From Bovifimicola sp050309585 (GTDB lineage: Bacteria > Bacillota > Clostridia > Lachnospirales > Lachnospiraceae): a stretch of 64,000 nucleotides of DNA. The position numbers were made by a program, and so were the translations under genes. The DNA is taken from assembly GCA_050309585.1 (NCBI GenBank), contig JBNRML010000147.1:1-64000 (forward strand). The letters are read 5' to 3'. This document shows positions 37,458-46,670 of the stretch, one piece after another; position 1 is the first letter of the stretch, and each line of letters begins with the position of its first letter. The notes below the pieces were generated by a model, which saw only the letters and a program-made list of their open reading frames with translations, did not search any database and had not been told where the DNA came from.

Positions 37458-37496
37458 ACTAATCTCCATTCCGCAGCAAATTTATTTGTCCACACT
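37458..37496 (-). repeat. Hairpin-element tail before the SpoIID-like gene (copy a)
   Basis: The minus strand reads CAAATAAATTTG, CTGCGGAATGG and AGATTAGT directly before the GTG start. It matches the tails at 56.3 and 62.1 kb (CAAATAAATTTG, CTCCGACATGG, AGGATTAGT) with only a few changes. Confidence 0.6.
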
Positions 37497-37529
37497 AAAG
37501 TATGCTGTACTTCTCCGATTTATTCCATT

Positions 37530-37790
37530 TTAAAGCAAAAAAAAGACTGCATCTTAACGAAAAAATCGCAATCAACAGTCCTTTATTCACATATATACAT
37601 CCAAAATGCCGGCTCCTGCGTTTTGAGTCCTAGCTACGCTAGGTGGGTTTCCGCAATTGACACCTCTGTGGTCCACTCAAAGGAGGCTTCACATCCTGCC
37701 AAAAATATAGGAGTCCCAATTCAAAAATGTAGGTTCAAAAGTACAGGAGTTATCGAGCATCCCAGACGATATATACTTACTAAGTTGTTG
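37530..37790 (-). ncRNA. ssrS: Stand-alone structured RNA, probably 6S RNA
   Basis: Between prfC and the SpoIID-like gene there is no coding frame but a promoter, a ~200-nt foldable segment and a T8 terminator. The 5' part (GCTCGATAACTCCTGTACTT, near 37750) pairs with the 3' part (CAAAACGCAGGAGCCGGC, near 37615), with further pairing outward. The interior holds a terminal stem-loop around GTGGACCAC and a small CCTAGCGTAGCTAGG hairpin. This rod shape with a central bubble fits 6S RNA, which binds the housekeeping RNA polymerase. The name rests on architecture and general resemblance; a leader of the SpoIID-like gene is the alternative. Confidence 0.55.
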
Positions 37791-37795
37791 TACTT

Positions 37796-37824
37796 AGTAT
37801 ACTTTATTTTATGAAGAATTTCAA
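37796..37824 (-). promoter_or_regulatory. Promoter of the structured RNA
   Basis: TTGAAA (37819-37824) and TATACT (37796-37801) are separated by 17 bp. It starts 32 bp after the prfC stop and fires into the RNA gene. Confidence 0.75.
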
Positions 37825-37855
37825 TAAAAAATTCTAATTTTTTTTATTTTTTTTG

Positions 37856-39454
37856 TTAATTAGTTCCAAATTCCGAAAGTTCTAATCCAGGATTTCTGTC
37901 AAGCACCATATTAGGACTCCATGCATTTGCAAACAGCAATAATGGATTATCTTTAAGGTCTTTAATCTTCTTCATATCAGAGGTTCCGATAATTTCATTT
38001 ATATTAATATCCTTACTTACCACCCATCTTATGTGCTCATATGGAAGCTGCTCAAGCTTAATATCAACATTATATTCATTTTCCAGTCTGTATTTAAGAA
38101 CGTCAAACTGCAGTACACCCACTACTCCCACAATAATCTCTTCCATTCCCATATTAAACTCCTGAAAAATCTGAATGGCTCCTTCCTGGGCAATCTGATT
38201 GATTCCCTTTACAAACTGCTTTCTCTTCATTGTGTCCATCTGTCTTACCCTTGCAAAATGCTCTGGTGCAAAGGTTGGAATTCCCTCAAACCGGAATTTT
38301 TCATTTGATGTACAAAGGGTATCTCCAATAGAAAAAATTCCCGGATCAAACACACCAATTATGTCTCCCGCATAGGCCTCTTCCACAATATGTCTCTCCT
38401 GTGCCATCATCTGCTGTGGCTGGGAAAGTTTAACCTTCTTCCCACCCTGCACATGATTAACCTCCATACCCGCTTCAAACTTTCCGGAAGTAATTCTCAT
38501 AAAGGCAATTCTGTCTCTGTGGGCTTTATTCATATTAGCCTGAATTTTAAATACAAATGCTGAGAAATCCTGACGGAACGGGTCAATCTCTCCAATATCT
38601 GACTTTCTTGGCAATGGTGATGTTGTCATTGTAAGGAAATGCTGTAAAAAGTTTTCAACACCAAAATTCGTAAGTGCAGAGCCAAAAAATACCGGTGTGA
38701 GTTTTCCCGCTCTGATTATATCCAAATCATATTCTTCACTTGCACCATCCAAAAGCTCAATATCTTCTTCAAGCTTTTCGTAAAGGTCCTGCCCCATGTG
38801 CTCTATTAATTCATCATAATTATCTTTTTCAAAACTAATTCTGCTGGTCTCAACTTCCTTCTGACCGTTCATTGCAGCCTTAAAGGTAGTCACGCAGTTA
38901 TCATGTCTTTCATAAACCCCTTTAAAACTTTTACCGGAACCTATTGGCCAGTTAATTGGACAGGTATCAATCCCTAACACCTCTTCAATGTCAGATAAAA
39001 GCTCGAACGGGTCCTTCGCCTCCCTGTCCATTTTGTTAATAAAAGTAAATATAGGGATATGTCTCATAACACAAACCTTAAAAAGTTTAATTGTCTGTGC
39101 CTCAACACCCTTAGAGCCATCAATTACCATAACAGCAGAATCTGCTGCCATAAGAGTCCTGTAAGTATCCTCTGAGAAGTCCTGATGTCCCGGAGTGTCT
39201 AAAATATTTATGCAATATCCATCATAATTAAACTGCATAACAGATGATGTTACAGAAATACCTCTCTCCTTTTCTATCTCCATCCAGTCGGATACTGCAT
39301 GCTTGGCTGTCTTTTTTCCCTTAACAGAGCCTGCAAGGTTTATTGCCTTTCCATAAAGCAGAAATTTCTCCGTAAGTGTAGTCTTTCCTGCATCGGGATG
39401 TGAAATAATCGCAAAAGTACGACGTTTTTTTATCTCTGAATGTAAGTCCGCCAT
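37856..39454 (-). CDS. prfC: Peptide chain release factor 3
   Basis: A 532-residue translational GTPase that recycles RF1/RF2 from the ribosome. G1 is SHPDAGKTTLTE, G2 lies in RGISVTSSVMQF, G3 is DTPGHQDFSEDTYR and G4 is NKMDREAKDP. The length and the absence of an EF-G domain IV fit RF3 rather than EF-G. AAGGAG precedes the ATG. Followed by the structured-RNA gene. Confidence 0.96.
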   Translation of the reverse strand: MADLHSEIKKRRTFAIISHPDAGKTTLTEKFLLYGKAINLAGSVKGKKTAKHAVSDWMEIEKERGISVTSSVMQFNYDGYCINILDTPGHQDFSEDTYRTLMAADSAVMVIDGSKGVEAQTIKLFKVCVMRHIPIFTFINKMDREAKDPFELLSDIEEVLGIDTCPINWPIGSGKSFKGVYERHDNCVTTFKAAMNGQKEVETSRISFEKDNYDELIEHMGQDLYEKLEEDIELLDGASEEYDLDIIRAGKLTPVFFGSALTNFGVENFLQHFLTMTTSPLPRKSDIGEIDPFRQDFSAFVFKIQANMNKAHRDRIAFMRITSGKFEAGMEVNHVQGGKKVKLSQPQQMMAQERHIVEEAYAGDIIGVFDPGIFSIGDTLCTSNEKFRFEGIPTFAPEHFARVRQMDTMKRKQFVKGINQIAQEGAIQIFQEFNMGMEEIIVGVVGVLQFDVLKYRLENEYNVDIKLEQLPYEHIRWVVSKDININEIIGTSDMKKIKDLKDNPLLLFANAWSPNMVLDRNPGLELSEFGTN

Positions 39455-39468
39455 TTTATAGTGTCTCC

Positions 39469-40143
39469 TTAATTTTCATTTTTTTCAGCAACTTCGCCAG
39501 CCTTCTTATAAATTGAGTTTGGTTTTACATAACCTCTGACCATTGATAATGGGTATATATTTGTATTCTGTCCAATAACCGTTCCTGGATTCATTACCGT
39601 GTTACATCCAACCTCAACGTTACTTCCAAGAATTGCTCCCAGTTTTTTAAGTCCTGTATCTAATTTCCCATTCTCTGTCCGTATCGAAACAAGTGACTTA
39701 TCAGACTTGAGATTTGATGTGATTGAACCGGCTCCCATATGGGATTTATAGGATAATATGGAATTTCCAACATAATTGTAATGCGGTGTCTGAACACTAT
39801 TAAAAAGAATTGAACTCTTTAACTCTGTTGAATTTCCAACCACACTTCCCTTTCCAACAACTGCACTTCCACGAATAAATGCACAATGTCTGATTTCCGC
39901 CTCCTCATCTATGATAAGTGGGCCTCCAAGATGTGCTGTTTCAGCCACCTTGGCAGATTTGGCAACCCACACATTTTCTGAAACCTCTGTATAAATATCC
40001 TTATCAAGGCTTTTACCCAGGGCAATTATTTTTTCATCTAATCCCTCAAAAACCTCCCATGGATATGTCATACTCTCAAAAAAATCTCTGGCAATGGTCT
40101 CATCAAGATTAAGCAAATTCTCTATTCTTAATTCTTCAAACAT
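39469..40143 (-). CDS. Hexapeptide-repeat (LbH) protein, GlmU/UDP-GlcNAc pyrophosphorylase-like
   Basis: A 224-residue protein. The first ~75 residues are helical; the rest is a left-handed beta helix of hexapeptide repeats (LIIDEEAEIRHCAFIRGSAV, NTVMNPGTVIGQNTNIYP) resembling the acetyltransferase half of GlmU. No nucleotidyltransferase motif is present. Immediately downstream of glmS by 37 bp, it may act in UDP-GlcNAc or another sugar-nucleotide pathway, but the reaction is not shown. ATG 40143 follows GGAGGG by 4-5 nt; a TTG at 40155 overlaps the Shine-Dalgarno. Confidence 0.75.
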   Translation of the reverse strand: MFEELRIENLLNLDETIARDFFESMTYPWEVFEGLDEKIIALGKSLDKDIYTEVSENVWVAKSAKVAETAHLGGPLIIDEEAEIRHCAFIRGSAVVGKGSVVGNSTELKSSILFNSVQTPHYNYVGNSILSYKSHMGAGSITSNLKSDKSLVSIRTENGKLDTGLKKLGAILGSNVEVGCNTVMNPGTVIGQNTNIYPLSMVRGYVKPNSIYKKAGEVAEKNEN

Positions 40144-40180
40144 ATTTCCCTCCAAATAAGAGCAAATTTATTTTCCAACA

Positions 40181-42001
40181 TTATTCAACGGTCACTGACT
40201 TTGCAAGATTACGAGGCTGGTCCACATCACAGCCCTTTAACACTGCTGTATAATAAGCTATATACTGCATTGGAACTGCTGCCAGCAGAGGCATAAGCAC
40301 ATCATCCATCTTTGGAAGCTTTACAAGATGGTTTGCCACGTCCTTATCAAGTTCCACATCCTCCGTACAAATCATTGTAACCTTTGCACCTCTTGATTTA
40401 ACCTCTTTAACATTACTGATGGTTTTTTCCAAAAGGTCGCTCTGGGTAGCAACTGCAATAACAGGCATATTTTCAGTTACAAGGGAAATTGTTCCATGCT
40501 TTAATTCCCCTGCTGCATAGGATTCAGAATGTATATACGATATTTCCTTCAGTTTTAATGAACCTTCCATACTGAGTGCATAATCAAGCCCTCTTCCGAT
40601 ATACAGCAAGCTGTCTGAATTGATAAGCCTTGATGCTATAAACTGACATCTTTCCTTCATCGCCAGTATTTCCTGGAGCTTTTCCGGAATCTCCATAAGC
40701 TGTTTTGTGTACTCTCTGCATTTTTCCTCTGTTATCTGTCCCTTGACATAGGCAAGCTCAAAAGCCAATAAATACATTACACTGAGCTGTACGCTGTATG
40801 CCTTTGTGGAAGCAACCGAAATCTCAGGACCAGCATGTGTGTATACAACAACATCTGATTCCCTTGCAATGGTAGAACCTTTAACATTTACCACTGACAT
40901 GGTGGTTGCACCTTTTTCCCTCGCAAGCTTAAGTGCCGCAAAAGTATCTGCTGTCTCTCCTGACTGGGAAATCAAAATAACCAAATCACCTTTGCCAATC
41001 ATAGGATTTCTATATCTGAACTCAGAAGCAATTTCAACTGTCACCTCAACTCTTGCAAGCTTCTCAATAATATATTTGCCAACAAGTCCTGCATGCATGG
41101 CTGTACCACAGGCAACTATATATATTCTCTTATACGAATTAAGCATTTCCCTTGTCATTCCACTCTCTTCAAGATATGGCATACCATCCTGAATTCTTGG
41201 TGAAATAGTTGTCTTAATGGCATTTGGCTGCTCATTAATTTCCTTAAGCATAAAGTGCTCGTATCCACCCTTTTCAGCGGCATCTATATCCCAGTCAGCA
41301 GTCTGAAGGTCTTTTTCAATTATTTTTCCCTCTGTATCCGTTACAACAACCTCATCAGCCTTAATTGTTGCTATTTCATTGTGTTCAAGAAGATAATAAT
41401 CTCTTGTGTATTTCAAAATGGCCGGTACATCTGAAGCAATGAAATTCTCATTTTCGCCAATACCGATAATTAATGGACTCTCTTTTCTCACTGCAAATAT
41501 TGTATCCGGAAAATCCCTGAACAGAATTCCCAAAGCATAGGAGCCTTCAACCTTATCTATCATTTTACTGATGGTTTCAATTGGATTTCCATCATAATAA
41601 TAGTCAAGGAGCTTCGCCACTGTCTCTGTGTCTGTCTCACTCTCAAAGCCATAGCCCTGTGAGATAAGAAAATCCTTAATCTGCTTATAATTCTCAATAA
41701 TACCATTATGAACAATTGTGACCCTTTTATTTCCGTGAGGGTGCGAGTTAATATCTGAAGGTTCCCCATGAGTTGCCCATCTTGTATGACCTATTCCACA
41801 ATGACCAACCGGCTTCTTTCCTTCCTTCATTTTGTTAACCAAATCAATTAATTTACCCTTTGACTTTTCCACTACAATTTTGTTTTTTTCAAAAACAGCA
41901 ATTCCAGCCGAATCATATCCTCTGTATTCAAGCTTGCTAAGACCGTCCACAAGAACATCTGCACATTCTCTTTTTCCTACATATCCAACAATTCCACACA
42001 T
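40181..42001 (-). CDS. glmS: Glutamine--fructose-6-phosphate aminotransferase (isomerizing)
   Basis: A 606-residue enzyme making glucosamine-6-phosphate for cell-wall and surface-glycan synthesis. The N-terminal glutaminase has nucleophile C2 (MCGIVGYVG) and GHTRWATHGEPS; two SIS domains follow (ILISQSGETADT, SLLYIGRGLDYA), and the end is the typical LAKSVTVE. Start follows AGAGG by 7 nt. Only 36 bp separate it from topB, so the glmS ribozyme found in many Firmicutes is not present here. Confidence 0.97.
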   Translation of the reverse strand: MCGIVGYVGKRECADVLVDGLSKLEYRGYDSAGIAVFEKNKIVVEKSKGKLIDLVNKMKEGKKPVGHCGIGHTRWATHGEPSDINSHPHGNKRVTIVHNGIIENYKQIKDFLISQGYGFESETDTETVAKLLDYYYDGNPIETISKMIDKVEGSYALGILFRDFPDTIFAVRKESPLIIGIGENENFIASDVPAILKYTRDYYLLEHNEIATIKADEVVVTDTEGKIIEKDLQTADWDIDAAEKGGYEHFMLKEINEQPNAIKTTISPRIQDGMPYLEESGMTREMLNSYKRIYIVACGTAMHAGLVGKYIIEKLARVEVTVEIASEFRYRNPMIGKGDLVILISQSGETADTFAALKLAREKGATTMSVVNVKGSTIARESDVVVYTHAGPEISVASTKAYSVQLSVMYLLAFELAYVKGQITEEKCREYTKQLMEIPEKLQEILAMKERCQFIASRLINSDSLLYIGRGLDYALSMEGSLKLKEISYIHSESYAAGELKHGTISLVTENMPVIAVATQSDLLEKTISNVKEVKSRGAKVTMICTEDVELDKDVANHLVKLPKMDDVLMPLLAAVPMQYIAYYTAVLKGCDVDQPRNLAKSVTVE

Positions 42002-42037
42002 AATTTTACCTCTTTTCCGGTCAAAAATAATTATTGC

Positions 42038-44074
42038 CTATTTCCCTTTTTTATAAAATATCGATATATTGTCAAATTTATTACGCAATTCATACTGTTT
42101 GTTTGAATTAACAACGCTAATGGTTCTCCTTGATACAAAGCCCTCTAATTTTTCCATATATTCGTCACCAGTGATTTTACCTTCCGCAACATATGTAAGG
42201 CCCTTCTCCCAACTGGCAGTAAGCTCCGGATTTAGTAAATGGGTAATTGAGGCATCCACTACCTCATAAACCATTTCTCCAAGCTGTGTTGGTGTAAGTA
42301 TCTGACTCTTTTTATTCAAGTCAATATACTTTATATTAATCAGCTTTTTAAGAATTTCAGCCCTCGTGGCACTGGTTCCTATTCCGCTTCCCTTTATCTG
42401 TGCACGAAGCTCCTCATCTTCTATAAGCTGTCCCGCATTCTCCATGGCCAGAATTATTGAACCTGAATTATACCTTTTAGGTGGACTGGTTTTTCCTTCT
42501 TTAACTGTTAATTCGTTGCATTGAAGTTTATCACCTTTTTTCAATTTTTTCAACATTTCTATGGTATTAATGTCTAATGATGTCTCTCCATCCGAAACCG
42601 TACTGTCACTCTGTTCCTTCTTCTTTCCAAAGGAGTTTTCTGCCACCTTAAGATATCCCTGATCAATTAATACCTTAAAATTTGCCAAAAACTGTTCTTT
42701 ATATTCCTCATTTTCTTCCTTTAGTGGCATATAAAGCTTTAATGCCACCTTCTGATACTTTGCAGGAGGATAAAAAACACTTAAAAATCTTCTCACTATT
42801 ACCTCATATACATTTCTGTATAATGGATCCATATTGTTTAGCACATTCATGCCCTGACCTGTCGGAATAATTGCATAGTGATCTGTTATCTGCTTGTCAT
42901 CAACATACCTTGTTTTTTCAATGTCTTTATAAAGTCCCTTCTCAATTATTTCACTTGCAAAGTCTGAAACCATCTGAAAATTGCAAAGTCCGTTTATGTT
43001 TTTTCCTATCTCCTTCGCCACAGCACTGGACATTACTCTGGCATCTGTTCTCGGATACGTGACACACTTCTTCTCGTAAAGTTCCTGTACAACCTTTAGA
43101 GTCTGGTCAGGGCTAATCTTAAAAAGTCTTGAACACTCATTCTGAAGCTCCGCCAGATTAAATAAAAGTGGAGGATTTTTCTTTTCCACTTTTTTCTCAA
43201 CAGAATCAATTCCTGCCATGTCTCCAGTGTTCTTTATCTTTTCCATAAGCTCTTTTGCATATTTTTCCTCTGAAAATCCATTTTCCTTATACAAAAAAGG
43301 AGTTCCAAAATATTTAGAATTTTCATTTACCTTCCACTCAGCATCAAAAATAAAATTGTCATTACACTTAATATTCGCTGATACCTTGTAAAAAATTGTC
43401 TCCTTAAAGGAACGTATTTCACGCTCTCTTCTCACAATCATTCCCAAAACACATGTCATCACACGTCCTACCGACAACGCCGTCCAGTCTTTTTTTAGGT
43501 AATTTGAAACTGCATTTCCGTATTTGAGTGTTAAAACCCTTGAAAAATTGATTCCCATGAGATAATCTTCTTTTGCCCTTAAATATGCTGATTCAGAAAG
43601 ATTATCATATTCTGACCAGTCTTTTGCATTCTGTATGCCTTTAAGTATTTCTTCCTCTGTCTGTGAATCAATCCAGACTCTTTTTCTAACCTTATCCTTA
43701 ACCTGGGCCATCATATCCACAAGTCTGTAAATATATTCTCCCTCACGCCCGGAGTCAGTGCATATATATATTGTATCCACATCATCCCTGTTAAGGATTC
43801 CCTTTACGATATTAAACTGTTTTTTTACTCCATCTATAATCTCGTACTTCCACTCCTTCGGGAGAAACGGAAGTGTCTGTAAGCTCCATTTTTTTAATGC
43901 CTTATCATAAGCCTCCGGATAACTCATTGTGACCAGATGTCCTACACACCAGGTCACAATGTATTCACCGTTTTCTATGTACCCATCTGCACCTCTTCCT
44001 GCTGGCATCTTTAAAGCCTTGGCAAACTCTCTGGCCACACTGGGTTTTTCTGCTATAAATACTGATTTTGCCAT
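42038..44074 (-). CDS. topB: DNA topoisomerase III
   Basis: A 678-residue type IA topoisomerase. The Toprim domain has VFIAEKPSVAREFAKAL and the acidic TDSGREGEYIYR; the catalytic tyrosine is in CVTYPRTDARVM. KGSGIGTSATRAEILKKL is the conserved central segment. The C-terminal region is short and has no zinc fingers. Such long TopB proteins occur on chromosomes and on mobile elements; the neighbours here are housekeeping. Start after GAAATGAGGA. Confidence 0.95.
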   Translation of the reverse strand: MAKSVFIAEKPSVAREFAKALKMPAGRGADGYIENGEYIVTWCVGHLVTMSYPEAYDKALKKWSLQTLPFLPKEWKYEIIDGVKKQFNIVKGILNRDDVDTIYICTDSGREGEYIYRLVDMMAQVKDKVRKRVWIDSQTEEEILKGIQNAKDWSEYDNLSESAYLRAKEDYLMGINFSRVLTLKYGNAVSNYLKKDWTALSVGRVMTCVLGMIVRREREIRSFKETIFYKVSANIKCNDNFIFDAEWKVNENSKYFGTPFLYKENGFSEEKYAKELMEKIKNTGDMAGIDSVEKKVEKKNPPLLFNLAELQNECSRLFKISPDQTLKVVQELYEKKCVTYPRTDARVMSSAVAKEIGKNINGLCNFQMVSDFASEIIEKGLYKDIEKTRYVDDKQITDHYAIIPTGQGMNVLNNMDPLYRNVYEVIVRRFLSVFYPPAKYQKVALKLYMPLKEENEEYKEQFLANFKVLIDQGYLKVAENSFGKKKEQSDSTVSDGETSLDINTIEMLKKLKKGDKLQCNELTVKEGKTSPPKRYNSGSIILAMENAGQLIEDEELRAQIKGSGIGTSATRAEILKKLINIKYIDLNKKSQILTPTQLGEMVYEVVDASITHLLNPELTASWEKGLTYVAEGKITGDEYMEKLEGFVSRRTISVVNSNKQYELRNKFDNISIFYKKGK

Positions 44075-44101
44075 TTTTCCTCATTTCCAAATTTTTACTA
44101 T

Positions 44102-44689
44102 TTATGCCTGTTCATCAAGAGTAAGACTATATTGACCTAAAAATTTGTCCATAAAATAGTCCGCCTCCCTGCAATTCATTTTCCTGATTGCCTGAATTGT
44201 TGCCTCCTCAGCCTGTAGAAAATCCATATTTCCCATTCGTTTCTCCTCTATGCATTTTATCAGGGCTGAAATCTTATCTGCTGCCTTTACAAAAAGATGA
44301 CACAGTTCTGTTCGAGTATCTTCCCTGATTAATTTATCATAAAAGGGCCGCATTTCCTCAGGTAATCCCGATACAAGCTTGTCAATGGCTGTATCCTCAA
44401 CAATTTTATATGCATCTTTTATTTCCGGTGCAAAATATTTTACCGGTGTAGGCAAATCCCCTGTTATAATCTCTGGCACATCATGAAAAATTGCCGCCAC
44501 AGCAACCTCATCAGGATTGATATTACCATCAAAATACACATTGTGGATTATTGCAAGTGCATGGGCTATTATTGCCACATCCAGACTATGCTCGGCAATA
44601 TTCTCAGATATTGTATTTCTCATAAGCCCCCATCTGTTAATGTATTTCATTCTGGAAAGCATTGCATAAAAATTATTTTCCATTTTCAC
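44102..44689 (-). CDS. YfbR-like HD-domain 5'-deoxynucleotidase
   Basis: A 195-residue metal-dependent phosphohydrolase. HD-domain ligands are visible in ENIAEHSLDVAIIAHAL and AAIFHDVPEIITGDLPTPVK, the latter being typical of YfbR, which removes phosphate from deoxynucleoside monophosphates. Start GTG 44689 or ATG 44683, both behind GAGGAT. Lies between galM and topB in the same direction. Confidence 0.85.
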   Translation of the reverse strand: MKMENNFYAMLSRMKYINRWGLMRNTISENIAEHSLDVAIIAHALAIIHNVYFDGNINPDEVAVAAIFHDVPEIITGDLPTPVKYFAPEIKDAYKIVEDTAIDKLVSGLPEEMRPFYDKLIREDTRTELCHLFVKAADKISALIKCIEEKRMGNMDFLQAEEATIQAIRKMNCREADYFMDKFLGQYSLTLDEQA

Positions 44690-44712
44690 ACTATCCTCAT
44701 TTCTGAGCTTCT

Positions 44713-45759
44713 TTATTTATCATAAAACTCAAATTTTGTAATTGAACCATTTTCCTCTCCTGCTTTTATTACCGGGCTTGGAAAACTCTCAATATTCACT
44801 GCATCCGGAAAAAACTGTGTTTCAAAACACAGCGCAGGATTTTTCACATATACAGCATTATCCTTACCCCTGAACTTTTCAATTGCATTTGCCGTGTAAA
44901 ACTGCATTCCAGGCATATCCGTGTACACATTCATTCCCAATGCTGAATTATCTGCTTCCACTTTAACAGCATGTTTTAATTCACCTTTTTCCATGGAAAG
45001 AACATAGTTCACATCATATTCCTTTCCCTTGTATGCACAGCAAAAATCCTTCGTCACGTTGTCACATACTCTCGTCATTTCACGAAAATCAAAGGCTGAG
45101 CCTGCAACATGAACGATTTCCCCGGTTGGCATCAGATTTTTATCAGCCTTTGTCACACTGTCAGCAAAAATCTGCACCCTGTGCTCCATTGCTGAACCCG
45201 ATGCATGACCATTCAGATTAAAATAACTGTGATTTGTCACATTCACAGGTGTGTCTTTGTCCGAAATATATTTATAACTTATGGTCAGACATCTCTTCTC
45301 CTCTAAAATGTATTCCACACTAAACTTTAAATTTCCCGGAAAGCCCTGGTCTCCATCCGGTGAGTCCATTGTAAATATTATATGTGCCCCTGTTTCATCA
45401 ACAAATGCCTTTGATTCAAAATTTCTATACTGAAAACTGAACCCGCTGTGAAGACATCCTCCGGGACAATTTTTCATAAGCTTGTATTTTTTTCCATCAA
45501 GTGAAAATCTGGCCCTGCTTATCCGGTTCGCACATCTTCCGATTACTGCTCCAAAACCAGGCCAGTTTTTTTTATAATGCTCATATTTTTCAAGCCCCAG
45601 TACGACATCTGTGAATTTTCCTGACTTATCTTTTATCTCTAGTCTTTGAACCGCTGCTCCCGTTTCCAAAAAAACGGCCTTCACGTTTTCGCCGGTTACA
45701 ATATACATATAAACACTTTTGTTTTCCTCAGTACCAAACAACCTTTTTTCTATGTTCAT
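44713..45759 (-). CDS. galM: Aldose 1-epimerase (galactose mutarotase)
   Basis: A 348-residue mutarotase interconverting alpha and beta anomers of free sugars. It has AVIGRCANRISRARFSLDG, the catalytic histidine in NHSYFNLNG and the C-terminal FETQFFPDAVN with the catalytic glutamate. The frame is open to 45888 through a hairpin element, but ATG 45759 after ATGAGGATTAGT gives the family N-terminus and normal length. Its Shine-Dalgarno is the tail of that element. Confidence 0.93.
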   Translation of the reverse strand: MNIEKRLFGTEENKSVYMYIVTGENVKAVFLETGAAVQRLEIKDKSGKFTDVVLGLEKYEHYKKNWPGFGAVIGRCANRISRARFSLDGKKYKLMKNCPGGCLHSGFSFQYRNFESKAFVDETGAHIIFTMDSPDGDQGFPGNLKFSVEYILEEKRCLTISYKYISDKDTPVNVTNHSYFNLNGHASGSAMEHRVQIFADSVTKADKNLMPTGEIVHVAGSAFDFREMTRVCDNVTKDFCCAYKGKEYDVNYVLSMEKGELKHAVKVEADNSALGMNVYTDMPGMQFYTANAIEKFRGKDNAVYVKNPALCFETQFFPDAVNIESFPSPVIKAGEENGSITKFEFYDK

Positions 45760-45768
45760 ACTAATCCT

Positions 45769-45906
45769 CATTTCTGAGCGACCTGTCGCGAAGAGGCGAA
45801 GAGAAAACTGCGCAGGCAGTTTCTCTTCTGCCATCAAGGCTATTTGCCTTCGCTCAGAAGCAAATAGCTGTGTGAAAAATAAGGGCATCAGCCTTATTTT
45901 TCACAC
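45769..45906 (-). repeat. Multi-hairpin element before galM (copy b)
   Basis: Four stems follow one another. GTGTGAAAAATAAGG pairs perfectly over 15 bp (45870-45906). CTATTTGC pairs with GCAAATAG (45840-45867). GAAGAGAAAACTGC pairs with GCAGTTTCTCTTC (45798-45828). GCGAC pairs with GTCGC (45778-45789). The element ends in TCAGAAATGAGGATTAGT directly at the galM ATG. Architecture and tail match copy d at 62.0 kb although most stem sequences differ. Confidence 0.7.
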
Positions 45907-45926
45907 TAATCTCCATTCCGCCCTGT

Positions 45927-45960
45927 GAAAACAATGAGCCAGATATTATCCGGCTCATTA
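45927..45960 (-). terminator. Terminator after the DUF4956 gene
   Basis: AATGAGCC and GGCTCATT form an 8-bp stem with a 10-nt loop (plus two inner pairs), followed on the minus strand by GTTTTC. It lies 24 bp after the DUF4956 stop. Confidence 0.65.
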
Positions 45961-45983
45961 TTATACCACATAACTATTAAATG

Positions 45984-46670
45984 TTATAGCATATCTCTAG
46001 TTTCAATGTTACTTAGAACTATGTTTAAGTTACCATTTCTGCAACGAATATCATCCATAAACTTCTTCTGGTCAGCATCCTTTTTAAGCACAACCTGATA
46101 TGTAAGTTCAAACATTGAACCTAAATTTGTTGTTTTAACCTTTTCAAGAGTAGCCTCTGATGTATATGTTTCAAAAATATCGTCAAAAACACCATTAAAG
46201 TTCAAATTCTCAGGAATAGTGATTCTAAGGGTTTTCTTTGTTGTTTTTATCACTCCGTATCCGGTAAGCATGAGAGCCAGATAAACAGCACCTATAATAA
46301 GTGTTGTAAGTCCCGCTAAGCTCACATATCCAAGTCCTGCCGCAAGTCCAACTGCCATTGCAAAAAATACACTTGAAATATCCTTTGAATCTCCTGGCAC
46401 ACTACGAAAACGAACCAATGCAAATGCCCCTGCCATTGAAAATGCCCTTGCCACATTGCTTCCAACCAGCATTATTACAATGGCAACCACCGCTGGAAGA
46501 ATAACCAAAGATATGGCAAAACTTGGCGAGTAGGACCTTTTTCTGTCACTAATAATATAAATTAGGCTTATTACAAAGCCCAAAGCCAGCGCTGTCAATA
46601 TGCATATCATTGCATTTTTCGCCTCAATTTCTGTTGTTATGGATGTGGTATCAAGTATTGTCTTTAACAT
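45984..46670 (-). CDS. DUF4956 membrane protein
   Basis: A 228-residue protein with about four transmembrane helices in the first 150 residues and a soluble C-terminus. The segments AGAFALVRFRSVPGDSKDIS and FFAMAVGLAAGLGYV mark DUF4956. This family is regularly paired with VTC-domain proteins, as here, where the genes overlap by 20 nt. A role in polyphosphate or related polymer handling at the membrane is inferred from that pairing only. Confidence 0.85.
   Translation of the reverse strand: MLKTILDTTSITTEIEAKNAMICILTALALGFVISLIYIISDRKRSYSPSFAISLVILPAVVAIVIMLVGSNVARAFSMAGAFALVRFRSVPGDSKDISSVFFAMAVGLAAGLGYVSLAGLTTLIIGAVYLALMLTGYGVIKTTKKTLRITIPENLNFNGVFDDIFETYTSEATLEKVKTTNLGSMFELTYQVVLKKDADQKKFMDDIRCRNGNLNIVLSNIETRDML

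Noticed and set aside
42002..42037. glmS ribozyme upstream of glmS
   Set aside because: The gap to topB is only 36 bp, too short for the ~75-nt or longer catalytic core.
45760..45888. A 43-residue N-terminal extension of galM
   Set aside because: It reads through the hairpin element; the in-frame ATG 45759 has a proper Shine-Dalgarno and gives the family N-terminus and length.
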